From contig LT649922.1 of NCBI GenBank assembly GCA_900128395.1, positions 1-11,522 of the forward strand: a DNA stretch of 11,522 bases, written 5' to 3'. This document shows positions 1 through 8,752 of the stretch, piece after piece. Origin of the DNA: Stramenopiles sp. TOSAG23-2 (Eukaryota > Sar). The position numbers and the translations under genes are program-made. The number at the start of each line of letters is the position of its first letter. The first letter of the stretch is position 1. The notes beneath the pieces are model-generated. The model was not told the origin of the DNA and did no database searches. It was given only the letters and a program-made list of their open reading frames with translations.

Positions 1-216
1 ATAAAATGATTTATATATAAGATAAAATGATTTATATATAAGATAAAATGATTTATATATAAGATAAAATGATTTATATATAAGATAAAATGATTTATAT
101 ATAAGATAAAATGATTTATATATAAGATAAAATGATTTATATATAAGATAAAATGATTTATATATAAGATAAAATGATTTAGATCAGATAAAATGATTTA
201 GATCAAATAAAATGAT
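1..216. repeat. 21-bp minisatellite array
   Basis: Eight perfect head-to-tail copies of a 21-bp unit occupy 1-168. The unit starts ATAAAATGATTT and ends ATATAAG. Two 19-bp variants follow at 169-187 and 188-206, in which the TATATAAG part is replaced by AGATCAG or AGATCAA, and a partial copy covers 207-216. The array starts at base 1, so its full length is unknown. Units are immediately adjacent with no unique spacers, so this is a satellite and not a CRISPR array. It could be subtelomeric, or simply the repeat at which a contig broke. Confidence 0.97.
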
Positions 217-1270
217 ACTGATAATGCAACGAAGGCAACGGCTTCTTGTTAGCTTTTGTTCGCGTGCGCTTCGCTTATTAATGGAAAACTATTGTATACA
301 TACAAACAATTATTCATTAATGTTGCGTCGCTACTATCTAGCTCTACAACACGTACAGCACGGTATATACACATACTGTCAAATTAGCCGGTTTTGCAAA
401 GTCCAAAAATATTACGCTTTATTTATCATCGTCTAAATGAGGCACTGAATTTATAGCTTCAAAAAAAATGTTTGCCATACACACATTGAATATACAATAT
501 GATATGGTAAATACAACAGTAGTTGATGTGGTATTACGAAACAGACAACCAAAATTGATAGTGACAATTTATTCTCCCCGCCTTCCTATATGACAATTCG
601 TTCTTCATCAATTGCTACGACTAGTTTGATACCATCTATTTACCTTTATTATTATTTCTCGATTATGGGTACATCAACACATTAGTGCGAGATAGATTAT
701 TTCATGGTTATTGTAATTCTTTTGAAGAAGAGTACAGGAATTATCATGAGTAAATTAAAACAATAAATTATAATTGCGTATAAATTATATATCATATATA
801 TATATGCATTGTATATATATATTTATACGCACATATTTTCAAAAATAATGTGTAAATGTTTTGTCAAATTTTTTTCCCATTCTCTTAAAAATAAAACTCA
901 AAATTTCTAATAAATTTCTTTAAAACAACTAAAACCTTAAACATCTGCAGAATTTGTAAATTGATATTGAAATCTAAATGAAATGAAATGAAGCAATACC
1001 GTGGACACAGCATATGCTAAAAAGGGATAAAAATGACATTTTGTTATACTTGAGCAGGGAGACATTACAATATTGATAGGTATCATTATATAGCATGCAT
1101 ACAGCAATGTATAACATAGACACAGCATTAATAAACATTACTTAGGATGGATACAGCATTAGGTAAAGGACACAGCATTACAAACAAAAACCCTAAAAAA
1201 AAACATGAAAATAAGAGACAAATTTTTCGGAATTGCAATTGTACACATTTACACACACACACACACACAC
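217..1270. other. AT-rich stretch with no supported gene
   Basis: No convincing gene is visible on either strand. The longest plus-strand frame, 212-436 (74 codons), has erratic composition, starts inside the minisatellite and has no recognisable motif. 781-835 is a run of TA-rich hairpin-prone sequence. A short motif recurs at 1004-1180 and a CA repeat ends the stretch. It may contain UTR or intron sequence of the minus-strand gene that ends near 1275. Confidence 0.6.
1004..1180 (+). repeat. Four dispersed copies of a GAYACAGCATTA motif
   Basis: GACACAGCAT(A/T) lies at 1004, GACACAGCATTA at 1119 and 1169, and GATACAGCATTA at 1150. A weaker ACAGCAAT lies at 1101. Spacing is irregular (115, 31 and 19 bases), so this is not a simple tandem array. 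It may be a degraded minisatellite or a cluster of protein-binding sites. No function can be assigned. Confidence 0.6.
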
Positions 1271-1274
1271 ACAC
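1251..1274. repeat. (AC)12 microsatellite
   Basis: Twelve uninterrupted AC dinucleotides. The minus-strand coding-like frame runs directly into it and would read Val-Cys repeats, so the real coding region probably ends or is spliced before this point. Confidence 0.95.
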
Positions 1275-1696
1275 ATTTGGATGCATTGGATTTTGCAACG
1301 ACGTATCTACCTTTGCAACCGACATATTTACCATTTCCCCCATGTCCCTTTTTTTAAAGTGTTTCACCACTTCAACACCTTGGGTTTTTCCTCCATGACG
1401 GTCTTATTCAATGCTTGCGTTGCATTTACTACCGCCATACGTTGTTCCTCCAACAACTTCTTACTAATGCCGCCCGTCGCAGCCATTAGTTTTCGCAATG
1501 CATCTTCCGCTTCCACCTTCTTGGTTTCAGCTTCCGCAATATCCGTGAAATTCTGCTGTTGCGCAGCAATCTTCTGCAACAGCTTCTTCTTCACTGGATT
1601 GCTCTCGTTCCGAGCCGCATCCTTCAAAAGACGGAGTTTATCTTCGTCCTTTGCTCCTGTAGATGCAGTTGCACCATCCACTATCCATTTTCCATA
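1275..1696 (-). pseudogene. Coiled-coil protein fragment with one frame break
   Basis: I do not recognise the family. The minus-strand frame is open from a stop at 1697-1699 down to 1366, about 110 codons. It has clearly coding composition: charged, Ala/Lys/Glu/Gln-rich, with a heptad-like pattern (for example KKKLLQKIAAQQQ and KKVEAEDALRKLM) and less AT-biased codons than its surroundings. It has no ATG at its head; the first codon usually taken would be GTG at 1681. AG acceptor-like dinucleotides there suggest an internal exon. Near 1390 the frame stops at ...KPKVLKW, but the alternative frame continues smoothly as QGVEVVKHFKKRDMGEM and on to about 1275. Adding one A to the A-run in GGAAAAACCC would join the two. 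Soluble helical protein; function unknown. Confidence 0.55.
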
Positions 1697-1945
1697 CTAT
1701 TCCTATATAATAATTTTGAAAATTTTTTCCAATTTACATCATCCCAACTTTTCTAATATTTTCACTTTACATACCACCTACAAAGTTGTATCTGTTTTCT
1801 CTCAAACAAAATAAAAATACATCAAAAAAACAATATACATACCCAACATCAACCTTTAAAACATTAAAAACATGTATATAAAAATAATAAGATATACAAA
1901 GAAGAAATAAGACTAAAAGAACTTTTAGAAACAACAAAAAGCTAG

Positions 1946-2059
1946 TTGGCAGCTCCTGCAAGTACTGGTAATTTTATTGATCATTTACAAAAAGCAATAT
2001 TAAGAAGTACTGGAAGTTCAGCAGCTAAAGCAGCGGTGGATAATACAGCAAAAGCTTAG
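1946..2059 (+). other. Small Ala/Ser/Thr-rich open stretch, possible exon fragment
   Basis: Between TAG at 1943-1945 and TAG at 2057-2059 the plus strand encodes 37 residues (begins LAAPASTGNFIDHLQKAI, ends AAVDNTAKA). Its Ala/Ser/Thr/Lys-rich composition is unlike the surrounding AT-rich noise. It has no start codon. A neighbouring frame stays open to a GTAAAT donor-like site near 2133. It could be an exon of the VPS8 locus or of a separate small gene. I could not match it to the VPS8 propeller. Confidence 0.25.
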
Positions 2060-2309
2060 GTTGAAAAGTAGAATGAATGCAAAACAAACAAAGAAATCAA
2101 AATCACTAACAATGTCACCTTCTTTCTCAGAGGTAAATGAGAGGCAACTGGGAGATGATGTTTTTTTCTTTTACACACACAATAGTACTATTTACCTGCT
2201 ATATGAAAACCTTAAATTCCGAACTCCCTTCCCCACCATCCATTAATTTTGAACGTTTGGAAAAAACCAAAAAAAAACAACCAACAAAAATAAAAATACA
2301 TATATATAA

Positions 2310-5124
2310 GTGCATAACTGTTTATTTACATGGTATGTCGATCGTCGTTGTTTAGTAAATGAAAGTACAGGTAGTAAAATTGCATTAAGCGTTTTACCAC
2401 CTGCACCTGATCATGTATTACAAAATATTGAGAAAAGTAAACAAGATGGTTTTAAAGCAGCATTTGAATTATTAATCTTCAGTTCCCATACAAGTACAAT
2501 TATTGTTGCATTAAATCCAGAACCAACACGTTTAAAACAATGGGATCGTTATGATAAAACGAAGAATAATAACGTTAACATATTGTCTTCTTCATCATCG
2601 TTGCCACCAAATGATAATTCATCACATAATAATAATAATAATAACAATAGAATGACAACAATGGTAGGTGAATATTTACCATGTATTGCTGTTAATTGGG
2701 GTATTATTGGCGAAGAGAAAAAGAAAAGGAAAACAACAACAACAACAAGAAATGAATAATAATAGTAATAAAAATAAATCACCAAAACGTGGATCCATGA
2801 AAACAGATCGTTCACCAACCAATAATTGCACATGGTTGGGATACAACAATTGAATGTATTAAAATAGCAGTACATTGATCAGAAGCAAATATGCAACAAG
2901 AACGGGTTGCAACATTTATTATTATTTGAAACAAATAGTCCAATCGTTGCATTAGAATGGAGATCAAGTAATGTATTAGTATATATGAATATCGATTATC
3001 GTGTATGTTTTTTAAATACAGAAATGTTAATTGAAATGGAAACGATTGATTTATCACAATCATCCTTAGTATATGCTACCTTACCAAAAGGCAAAAAAGT
3101 AACAACGAATAATAATAATAATAATAATAGTAGTAGTAGTAGTAGTAACGCTGCACGTTCATCAACAACAACAACAACATTGGCACAACAAAATATTAAA
3201 TTAAAAGGACAACAAGCACGTTCTTTTTTTAATTCCATACAAAGTTGTGATGATGATGATCGTTTATATTTTTTATCACATTCTGATTTACAAGTTGCAA
3301 AATTAGAAAAATGGACGGATCGAATACGTACATTAAAAAATGAAGGTGAATGGATTGAAGCATTATTATTAGGATTAGAACATTATGCATTTATCCATGC
3401 AGATGATGTTGTTATAGGTAATGACGACGATGAGGATGCGGCGGCAGATACAAAATAACAACGATGATAACTTGGTTGAATAATATTACAAATAGTCCTG
3501 TAAAAACTAAAATGGATGATCGTATTATTGCTGATTTATTAATGTGGATTATGTTGAAATTAGTTTAAGTGAAGATTTAACTTCCTCTTTAAATAATAAT
3601 ACAAGTAGTAGTAGTAGTAGTAGTAGGAGAAGAAGAAGAGATCTGCAACATCAAGCACAACATGGTCCAACACATATTGTATGTGAAGTTTGTATGGATT
3701 ATTGCACCACAATCAAACGTAATGATTTATTATTTGGTCCAAATTTATAAACGATTTGTAAATACAAACCAAGAATATATTTTTTTAGAATTATTGGAAA
3801 AATATATTTTAATGTGATCGTGTATATTACATACTAGCAATTATTATGCAAGATTTTATATCATATTTGAAAAAATTAAATCGTTTAACAGATGTAGAAA
3901 AATCGGTATTGCATTTAGATCCAAGACAATTGGATATTGATAGTGTAGTATGTTTATGTGCGGAAAATAAATTGTACAATGCATTGATATATCTATTTAA
4001 TAAAGGTATTAATGAATACGCAGAGCCAATTAAATATATTGTACGTGAATTGATTGAAGAAAATAATGAAATTAGTAGTAGTAGTAGCGATGATAATAAG
4101 AATACTGAATCATCCTTTACACAAATGACAAGAAAATATGTTTCAAATAAATTATTTGAATATATTGTTAAAATTATTGGTCAACATGATAATAATAATA
4201 ATAATAGTGCAACAACAACATTAATCGATGCAAAGCAACAAATATTAAAATTGATATTTACAAAACATAATCAATATGGATTTTTACCATTGATTACAAT
4301 CTTAGAGATTGATAGTGAACAAATATTTGATATTCTTTCCAATATATATTACAATTCCATTACCGATGGTATTATACGTATGGATAATTTATTATCCTAT
4401 ATTAAAATGATTAATAAAGTTATTGTTGATGGTAAAAGCAGATGCATTTAATGAATGCAAAAATGGACAAAGTACAATTATATAAAAGCATTAGTAAATA
4501 TTTTTCCATTTTCATATTGGCTTTATTTATAAAAATGGTATCGCAATTGATATTAAAAATGTTGTAGATAGTTTAATCGAATGAAGTAAAAATAATAGCA
4601 ATTAATAAGATAAGTAAATGTGAAGATGCAATTAAAGATATTTTAAAAAAAATATAGAGATGAAGCGAATAATAATGATAATGGTACGGCTAGAAGTAAG
4701 AACAACGACGATGAAGAAGTGGATTTAAAAAATCGAATAATTACAGACATACCACAATTTAAATATCAATTAAAAGAATTGAAATATATTAGTCATGAAA
4801 TCGAAGGAAATTTTAAAGATGCATTAGAATCATTTTTAAATAATTCACAAAATCAAATACAAGCATTTTGATATGCATTTTAGATATACATGTTTATTTA
4901 ATTCAATTTGATAAAACATTAATATTACCATTTTTAAAAGATACGGATGGTTATGCATTAGATGATGCATTAAATGCATGTAAAGAAAATAATGTAATCG
5001 ACGCAATATAGCATATTTACTAGAACGTACTGGTAATATTGAAGAAGCATTGAAAATGTTGGTAAGAAATTTAAAATATATTTGTCTTGGAAATTTATTA
5101 AAAGTGAAGATAAATTTAGAAGAT
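2310..5124 (+). pseudogene. VPS8: VPS8 homologue (CORVET subunit), truncated and frame-broken
   Basis: VPS8 is the endosome-specific subunit of the CORVET tether, which acts with Rab5 in early endosome fusion. Family hallmarks appear in the right order, scattered over changing frames: end of the beta-propeller (STIIVALNPEP; PIIAHGWDTTIECIKI at 2819), LLLFETNSPIVALEW and METIDLSQSSLVY (2907-3080), RSFFNSIQSC then WTDRI...GEWIEALLLGLEHY (to 3458), an IADLL stretch (3512-3540), NDLLFG (3720), IFLELLEKYIL (3775), VLHLDPRQLDIDSVVCLC with ALIYLFNKGINEY (3905-4020), EIEGNFKDALESFL (4797) and AYLLERTGNIEEAL (5011). The first propeller blades and everything after the AYLLER motif, including the expected C-terminal RING, are missing; metazoan VPS8 is roughly 1,400 residues and only about half is here. 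Frame changes lie near 2725, 2815, 2905, 3460, 3540, 3738, 3812, 4440-4650, 4870 and 5009, plus one in-frame TGA at 2876. A GTAAGA donor-like site at 5062 could instead begin an intron. Identity is strong; whether it is a pseudogene or a sequencing artefact is open. Confidence 0.82.
3108..3146 (+). repeat. AAT/AGT triplet tract coding Asn then Ser inside VPS8
   Basis: Seven AAT codons (3108-3128) run directly into six AGT codons (3129-3146), giving an Asn run followed by a Ser run in a loop of the VPS8 frame. Similar tracts sit near 2627-2650 (Asn), 3604-3624 (Ser, followed by five Arg codons), 4074-4088 (Ser) and 4190-4206 (Asn). They lie between conserved blocks, as low-complexity insertions usually do in AT-rich protist proteins. 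Confidence 0.9.
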
Positions 5125-5186
5125 GATATATATATATATAATATATATGTAATATGTTATTTTATTATTGTATATTATATATATGT

Positions 5187-5192
5187 TTTATT
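5187..5192 (-). promoter_or_regulatory. Possible poly(A) signal AATAAA overlapping the stop codon
   Basis: The minus strand reads AATAAA across the TAA stop of the acidic-protein gene. A second AATAAA lies just downstream at 5161-5166. Matches to this hexamer are frequent in AT-rich DNA, so only the position supports it. Confidence 0.3.
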
Positions 5193-5889
5193 AATATCCC
5201 CCCCATTGATTTTCTCGACTTTGTAATTGTTTCACTTTTGCTTTTTCATATTGATCTACTTGTTCTTGTTGTTTTACTTCACCATCATCAACAAACATTT
5301 TTATTTTTTCGTTGTGTAGTTTTTGATTCCAACGTCTAGTCAATGTAATGCATCCCCACCCCAATGCTTGAGGGTAATGCAAGGTTTGCATTCCATTAAC
5401 TACTTGATATCGAAATAAAAATTGTCCCCATGGTGTTTGGTGAGTTACGTATTCACCTTCCTCCTCGTCATCATCTCTTTTTCTCTTTTTGCTGTTGTTA
5501 CTACTACTACTACTACTATTACTAGAACCATATGAATCGCATACATCATCGACGGAATCATAATCATCGAATTCATCATCGTCAGAATCATCATCATCAT
5601 CATCATCATCAGTTTTAACTTCCAACGTATCTTCATCAGTTTTAACATCCAACGTCTCTTCTTCTTGTTCTGATTCTTCTTCTTCTTCTTTGTTTCCTGA
5701 TACTACATCTTCTTCTTCTTCTTCTTCAATATTATTAACAACATTCTGCAATATACCAATAATATCGTCATTAATACTAACATCATCATCATCATCGTTA
5801 TTATGATCATTCTTTATGATCAATGCCAACGTTTGTTGTGCATCTTCGATCAATATTGTTGATCGATCTTTATTATCAAACAAAGACAT
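5191..5889 (-). CDS. Very acidic 232-residue orphan protein
   Basis: This is an uninterrupted ATG-to-TAA frame, with the ATG in a favourable AAAAATG context. Not recognised. Residues 1-30 look folded (STILIEDAQQTLALII). Residues 31-145 are dominated by Asp/Glu/Ser runs, with a near-repeat TLDVKTDED / TLEVKTDDD at 79-96 and a Ser run at 122-130. KKRKR at 134-138 resembles a nuclear localisation signal. Residues 146-190 are the most ordered part and contain TPWGQFLFRYQVVNG and YPQALGWGCITLTRRWN, followed by a charged helical tail (195-228). The acidic tract plus basic cluster suggests a nuclear, histone- or nucleic-acid-associated protein, but that is inference from composition only. It converges on the VPS8 remnant and diverges from the gene at 6518. 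Unlike its neighbours on both sides, it has no frame break despite many triplet runs. Confidence 0.8.
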   Translation of the reverse strand: MSLFDNKDRSTILIEDAQQTLALIIKNDHNNDDDDDVSINDDIIGILQNVVNNIEEEEEEDVVSGNKEEEEESEQEEETLDVKTDEDTLEVKTDDDDDDDDSDDDEFDDYDSVDDVCDSYGSSNSSSSSSNNSKKRKRDDDEEEGEYVTHQTPWGQFLFRYQVVNGMQTLHYPQALGWGCITLTRRWNQKLHNEKIKMFVDDGEVKQQEQVDQYEKAKVKQLQSRENQWGGY

Positions 5890-6517
5890 TTTTATTGCGT
5901 AATGTTTGTTTGTTCGTTCTCAAATGTGAAATGTGTGTGTGTGTATATCATATTTTGTTATAGATGTACATATTCACATGGTATATATATGTTGTACTAG
6001 TGCTCCATATTATCTCATCATTTTTTTACTCTCGACTTTTTATAGCAGGTGCATACCATTAGTTTCACAAGCACTCCTGGAACTCCCGCGGCAATAAAAA
6101 TAAACTAGTAGCATAAGCACACATCAAAAACCCACATCATCATCTTCTTTTCTTCTCAGAGATATTTGGTATAATTTTCTCTGATCTCTGTACACCACAT
6201 CAGGTTGTTGTACCACCATGGTATGGTATTATGCTAGCTCGCTACCAAAACATCAACCACGTTTACATATATACCAGGTAAATATTATTACACTTGACAA
6301 CCATCTCACCAACAACAAAAGTGCAAACTGGCAAAAAACCAAAAAAAAAATACCACCATTTTTTTTTACCATAGATATATCACCATATATACAAGAACAC
6401 ATAAAAAACATCAAAAAATGTGAAAGTACATAGTAGAAAAAAGAAAAACAACAAACAGAAAGAAAGAAAGAAAGAAAAAAAAAAAGTACGTTTCGAAATA
6501 GAAAAACAACAATAATA
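5890..6517. other. Divergent promoter interval
   Basis: This separates two genes transcribed outward, so it should hold both promoters. It contains a TG repeat (about 5930-5944), TA runs (5982-5990), a TATA-like TTTTTATAGC near 6038, an isolated Kozak-like ACCACCATGG (ATG at 6218), a possible leader intron (6278-6374) and an (AGAA)n purine tract at 6459-6477 just before the ATG at 6518. The 71-codon frame starting at 6218 has low-complexity composition once past its first 20 codons and is not called as a gene. Confidence 0.45.
6278..6374 (+). other. Possible 97-bp leader intron
   Basis: CAG|GTAAAT at the 5' end and a T-rich tract followed by ACCATAG at the 3' end match GT-AG intron rules, and the length is close to the well-supported 94-bp intron at 10683. 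Removing it turns the frame beginning at ATG 6218 into a 29-codon upstream ORF, not an extension of the gene at 6518. If real it is a 5'-UTR intron. Evidence is splice-site resemblance only. Confidence 0.3.
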
Positions 6518-7345
6518 ATGGATAACAACAAAGCGAAAAAATTTGCAAATGCATGCGTAAAATTTATGGATGAATTGAAACAACTAGTTGGTACGAATGA
6601 TGAAAATAAACACATGAAAAATTTAGAAAAAATTTTCAATAAGGGTAGAAACATTCATTTAGAATTTGCAGAAAATTTTCATGAGACGTGTAAATTCGTA
6701 TCGTCAACTATTGATTTGCCGCAAGATAAAAAGATTAAAATGCTCACATTATCAGTATTAATGTATTTATACGTCAATAACGATTACGTCAATTCAACTT
6801 GGCAAAAAGCAATACAAATGAATGTGAACATCGAACATTTGGTCATTTACAACTCGTTTTTAGCATTACGTGGTTCTAAATTATTGCAAAGTATCAAAGA
6901 ATCTTCTGAAAGAAACCATGGTCCGAATACAATTCTCACGGCAGTGCAAGGTGGTAATATTGGTAACAACGACGTAGATTTAAACAGCGATCAAGTTGTA
7001 TATAATGTAAATGAAGAAAACATCGCAAAAAGCATTGAAAAGAAACTTGGTGATTTAAATTGTGAATGGAAAAATGTTGCAAGGTCTTTTGGATTGATGA
7101 AATTTGTTGAAAATAATTTTGGAAAATATGGTGGTAAAAATATCAAATTTTATAATAATGAAAAATCAGCAGTTTTTATGACATATGGTGAAACTCGCAT
7201 CGTCTTTTCAGTAAATTATGAATCTATTGTTACTAAATCTAATAAATTTACTAGCGCAGGAATGTGCACAACAACAAATCGATTATCAAAAGATAATGGA
7301 ATTGATATCTATGTTTGCCTTCAAAATGGTGTACGAAAAAGTTAA
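6518..7345 (+). CDS. 275-residue orphan protein
   Basis: An intact frame from ATG (AATAATAATGG) to TAA; I do not recognise it. The first 135 residues look all-helical and Lys/Asn/Glu-rich, with amphipathic stretches such as FMDELKQLVG and KIKMLTLSVLMYLYVNND. A Gly/Asn/Asp-rich linker (about 140-165) follows. The rest appears mixed alpha/beta, including KFVENNFGKYGGKNIKF and TYGETRIVFSVNYES. There is no signal peptide; the one hydrophobic segment (KMLTLSVLMYLYV) is short and probably buried. Trp is coded by TGG and the stop is TAA, consistent with the standard code. The coding composition is convincing and continuous, in contrast to the broken genes on both sides. AATAAA follows 7 bases after the stop. 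It could be a lineage-specific gene or a fast-evolving member of a known family. Confidence 0.8.
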   Translation: MDNNKAKKFANACVKFMDELKQLVGTNDENKHMKNLEKIFNKGRNIHLEFAENFHETCKFVSSTIDLPQDKKIKMLTLSVLMYLYVNNDYVNSTWQKAIQMNVNIEHLVIYNSFLALRGSKLLQSIKESSERNHGPNTILTAVQGGNIGNNDVDLNSDQVVYNVNEENIAKSIEKKLGDLNCEWKNVARSFGLMKFVENNFGKYGGKNIKFYNNEKSAVFMTYGETRIVFSVNYESIVTKSNKFTSAGMCTTTNRLSKDNGIDIYVCLQNGVRKS

Positions 7346-7352
7346 TTGTCAT

Positions 7353-7358
7353 AATAAA
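7353..7358 (+). promoter_or_regulatory. Possible poly(A) signal AATAAA
   Basis: AATAAA lies 7 bases after the TAA of the 275-residue gene. The following 255 bases, up to the convergent gene end at 7614, hold only AT-rich sequence, an AG microsatellite (about 7508-7528) and TA repeats, so both convergent transcripts must end here. Confidence 0.4.
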
Positions 7359-7699
7359 AAAAGAAAAATATTTTCGATTGAATCTTTTATATAAGAAAAA
7401 ATATTTTATATTTTTTTTTGATTCGAAAAATAGAAAGAATACGCACATACAATATGATATTAGATAGATAGATATATATATAATATAATATGGTACGAGT
7501 ATTAAATAAGAGAGAGAGAGAGAGAGATAAAAATATATATATATACTCAAAACAATATATATTTTTTTACACTCTTATAAATAAGAGAATTTTTTATATT
7601 TTTTTACTTTCTTTTACTTTTCGTAGATACAAGTCGTTTTCTTTGCTAGTTTGAATAAACTTTGTTCAAGGAATCGTTTCACTTTTAACTGGTTTGTTA

Positions 7700-8115
7700 C
7701 TCAATCTGTACATTCACATTCTCACGCCATTGTAAAAAGACTTTATATAATTTTGTATTTAACATGTTTTTCATTGAACTTCGTTGCATCTTTTGAGAGT
7801 ATAACTGTTGATCTGATTTATACTTTTCCAATAGCGCAATTTGCTGCTTATAATCGCGTCCGTATGCTATGACATTTGAAGTCATACCACGTCGTAAACG
7901 TGCTAGACAATTTGCGCTTTTGCCAATATCTCATCGTTCGATTCATCAATTGTTTTGCCTCAATCTGTACATTCACATTCTCACGCCATTGTAAAAAGAC
8001 TTTATATATAATTTTGTATTTAACATGTTTTTCATTGAACTTCGTTGCATCTTTTGAGAGTATAACTGTTGATCTGATTTATACTTTTCCAATAGCGCAA
8101 TTTGCTGCTTATAAT
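7700..8115. repeat. 155/157-bp direct duplication with 104-bp spacer
   Basis: 7700-7854 and 7959-8115 are identical except for two extra bases (one TA) in the TATATA run of the second copy. Both encode the coiled-coil segment YKQQIALLEKYKSD through VFLQWRENVNVQIE on the minus strand. The near-perfect identity implies a very recent duplication or an assembly error. The copy at 7700 ends in a stop exactly at the breakpoint, and its entry frame does not match the preceding repeat. Confidence 0.97.
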
Positions 8116-8571
8116 GCTCAATTTCAGCACGTAATAAATCTTCTTTGGAATTTGCAGAAAATTTTTTTCCATGTGACAAAACCTTTATAGAGCCTTTCTT
8201 GTTGCCACCGTGTTATCCACACTCGCATTGTTCTTCTTGTTTCTCTGTTTTCAATGGCATAACTTTCCCAGCGTCTGAAAATTGGTAAAGCTTTTAAATG
8301 AAGCATTTGCTTAATGACACGGCTAGCAACTTCTCTTTGATGCTTCATTTTATTTTTAAATAAATACCATGTATAAAACGAACGAGAAAGCACTCTCGTT
8401 GTTGCCATTTCTTAATTAATCGTGCAGCATTTTGCTCAACAGTTGCAATATCACGCCCAAAACTTTTCCATAGTTTAAATGCTGCAATTAATTTACCATG
8501 TAATAATCTGATAATAATACGTCTTGCACTTGTTTTTGCAAAGTTTTTTTTGCAGCAATTCTAAAATGGTG

Positions 8572-8752
8572 ATTTGTAGCTTCATCAGCAACAGTACGCT
8601 CTTGCTTTAAAATATTGCTAAATGCAAGTTGCAATAAAAATGTTCTTCGACGTCTTAATGCATTTGTAGCTTCATCAGCAACAGTACGCTCTTGCTTTAA
8701 AATATTGCTAAATGCACGTTGCAATAAAAAATGTTCTTCGACGTCTTAATGC
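8572..8752. repeat. 90/91-bp tandem duplication
   Basis: Copies at 8572-8661 and 8662-8752 abut head to tail. They differ by one substitution (AAGTT versus ACGTT) and by one A in a 5- versus 6-base homopolymer. Each encodes 30 residues of the Sfi1-like helix (ALRRRRTFLLQ, AFSNILKQERTV). The extra A puts the 8662 copy out of frame. Confidence 0.97.

Noticed and set aside
1-216. CRISPR array
   Set aside because: Units are contiguous with no unique spacers, there are no cas genes, and the genome is eukaryotic.
212-436. 74-codon plus-strand ORF as a gene
   Set aside because: It begins in the minisatellite, has erratic composition and no motif, homologous pattern or regulatory context.
2549-2875. 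108-codon minus-strand ORF rich in Tyr, Val, Leu and Phe
   Set aside because: It is the antisense shadow of AAT/ACA triplet runs in VPS8; its apparent membrane segments come from reverse-complemented repeats.
2876-2878. In-frame TGA read as a sense codon (variant genetic code)
   Set aside because: It is the only TGA inside a well-aligned VPS8 block not tied to a frame change. TGG serves for Trp in all intact genes, and all intact genes end in TAA, so nothing else supports reassignment.
2310-5124. Euplotes-type programmed +1 frameshifting as the explanation for the VPS8 breaks
   Set aside because: Those shifts occur at AAA followed by TAA or TAG. Only the break at 3453-3458 fits; the others lie at unrelated codons and go in both directions.
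6253-6654. Minus-strand Phe/Leu-rich ORF resembling a membrane protein
   Set aside because: It is antisense to A-rich leader sequence and to the start of the 275-residue gene; the hydrophobicity comes from poly-T on that strand.
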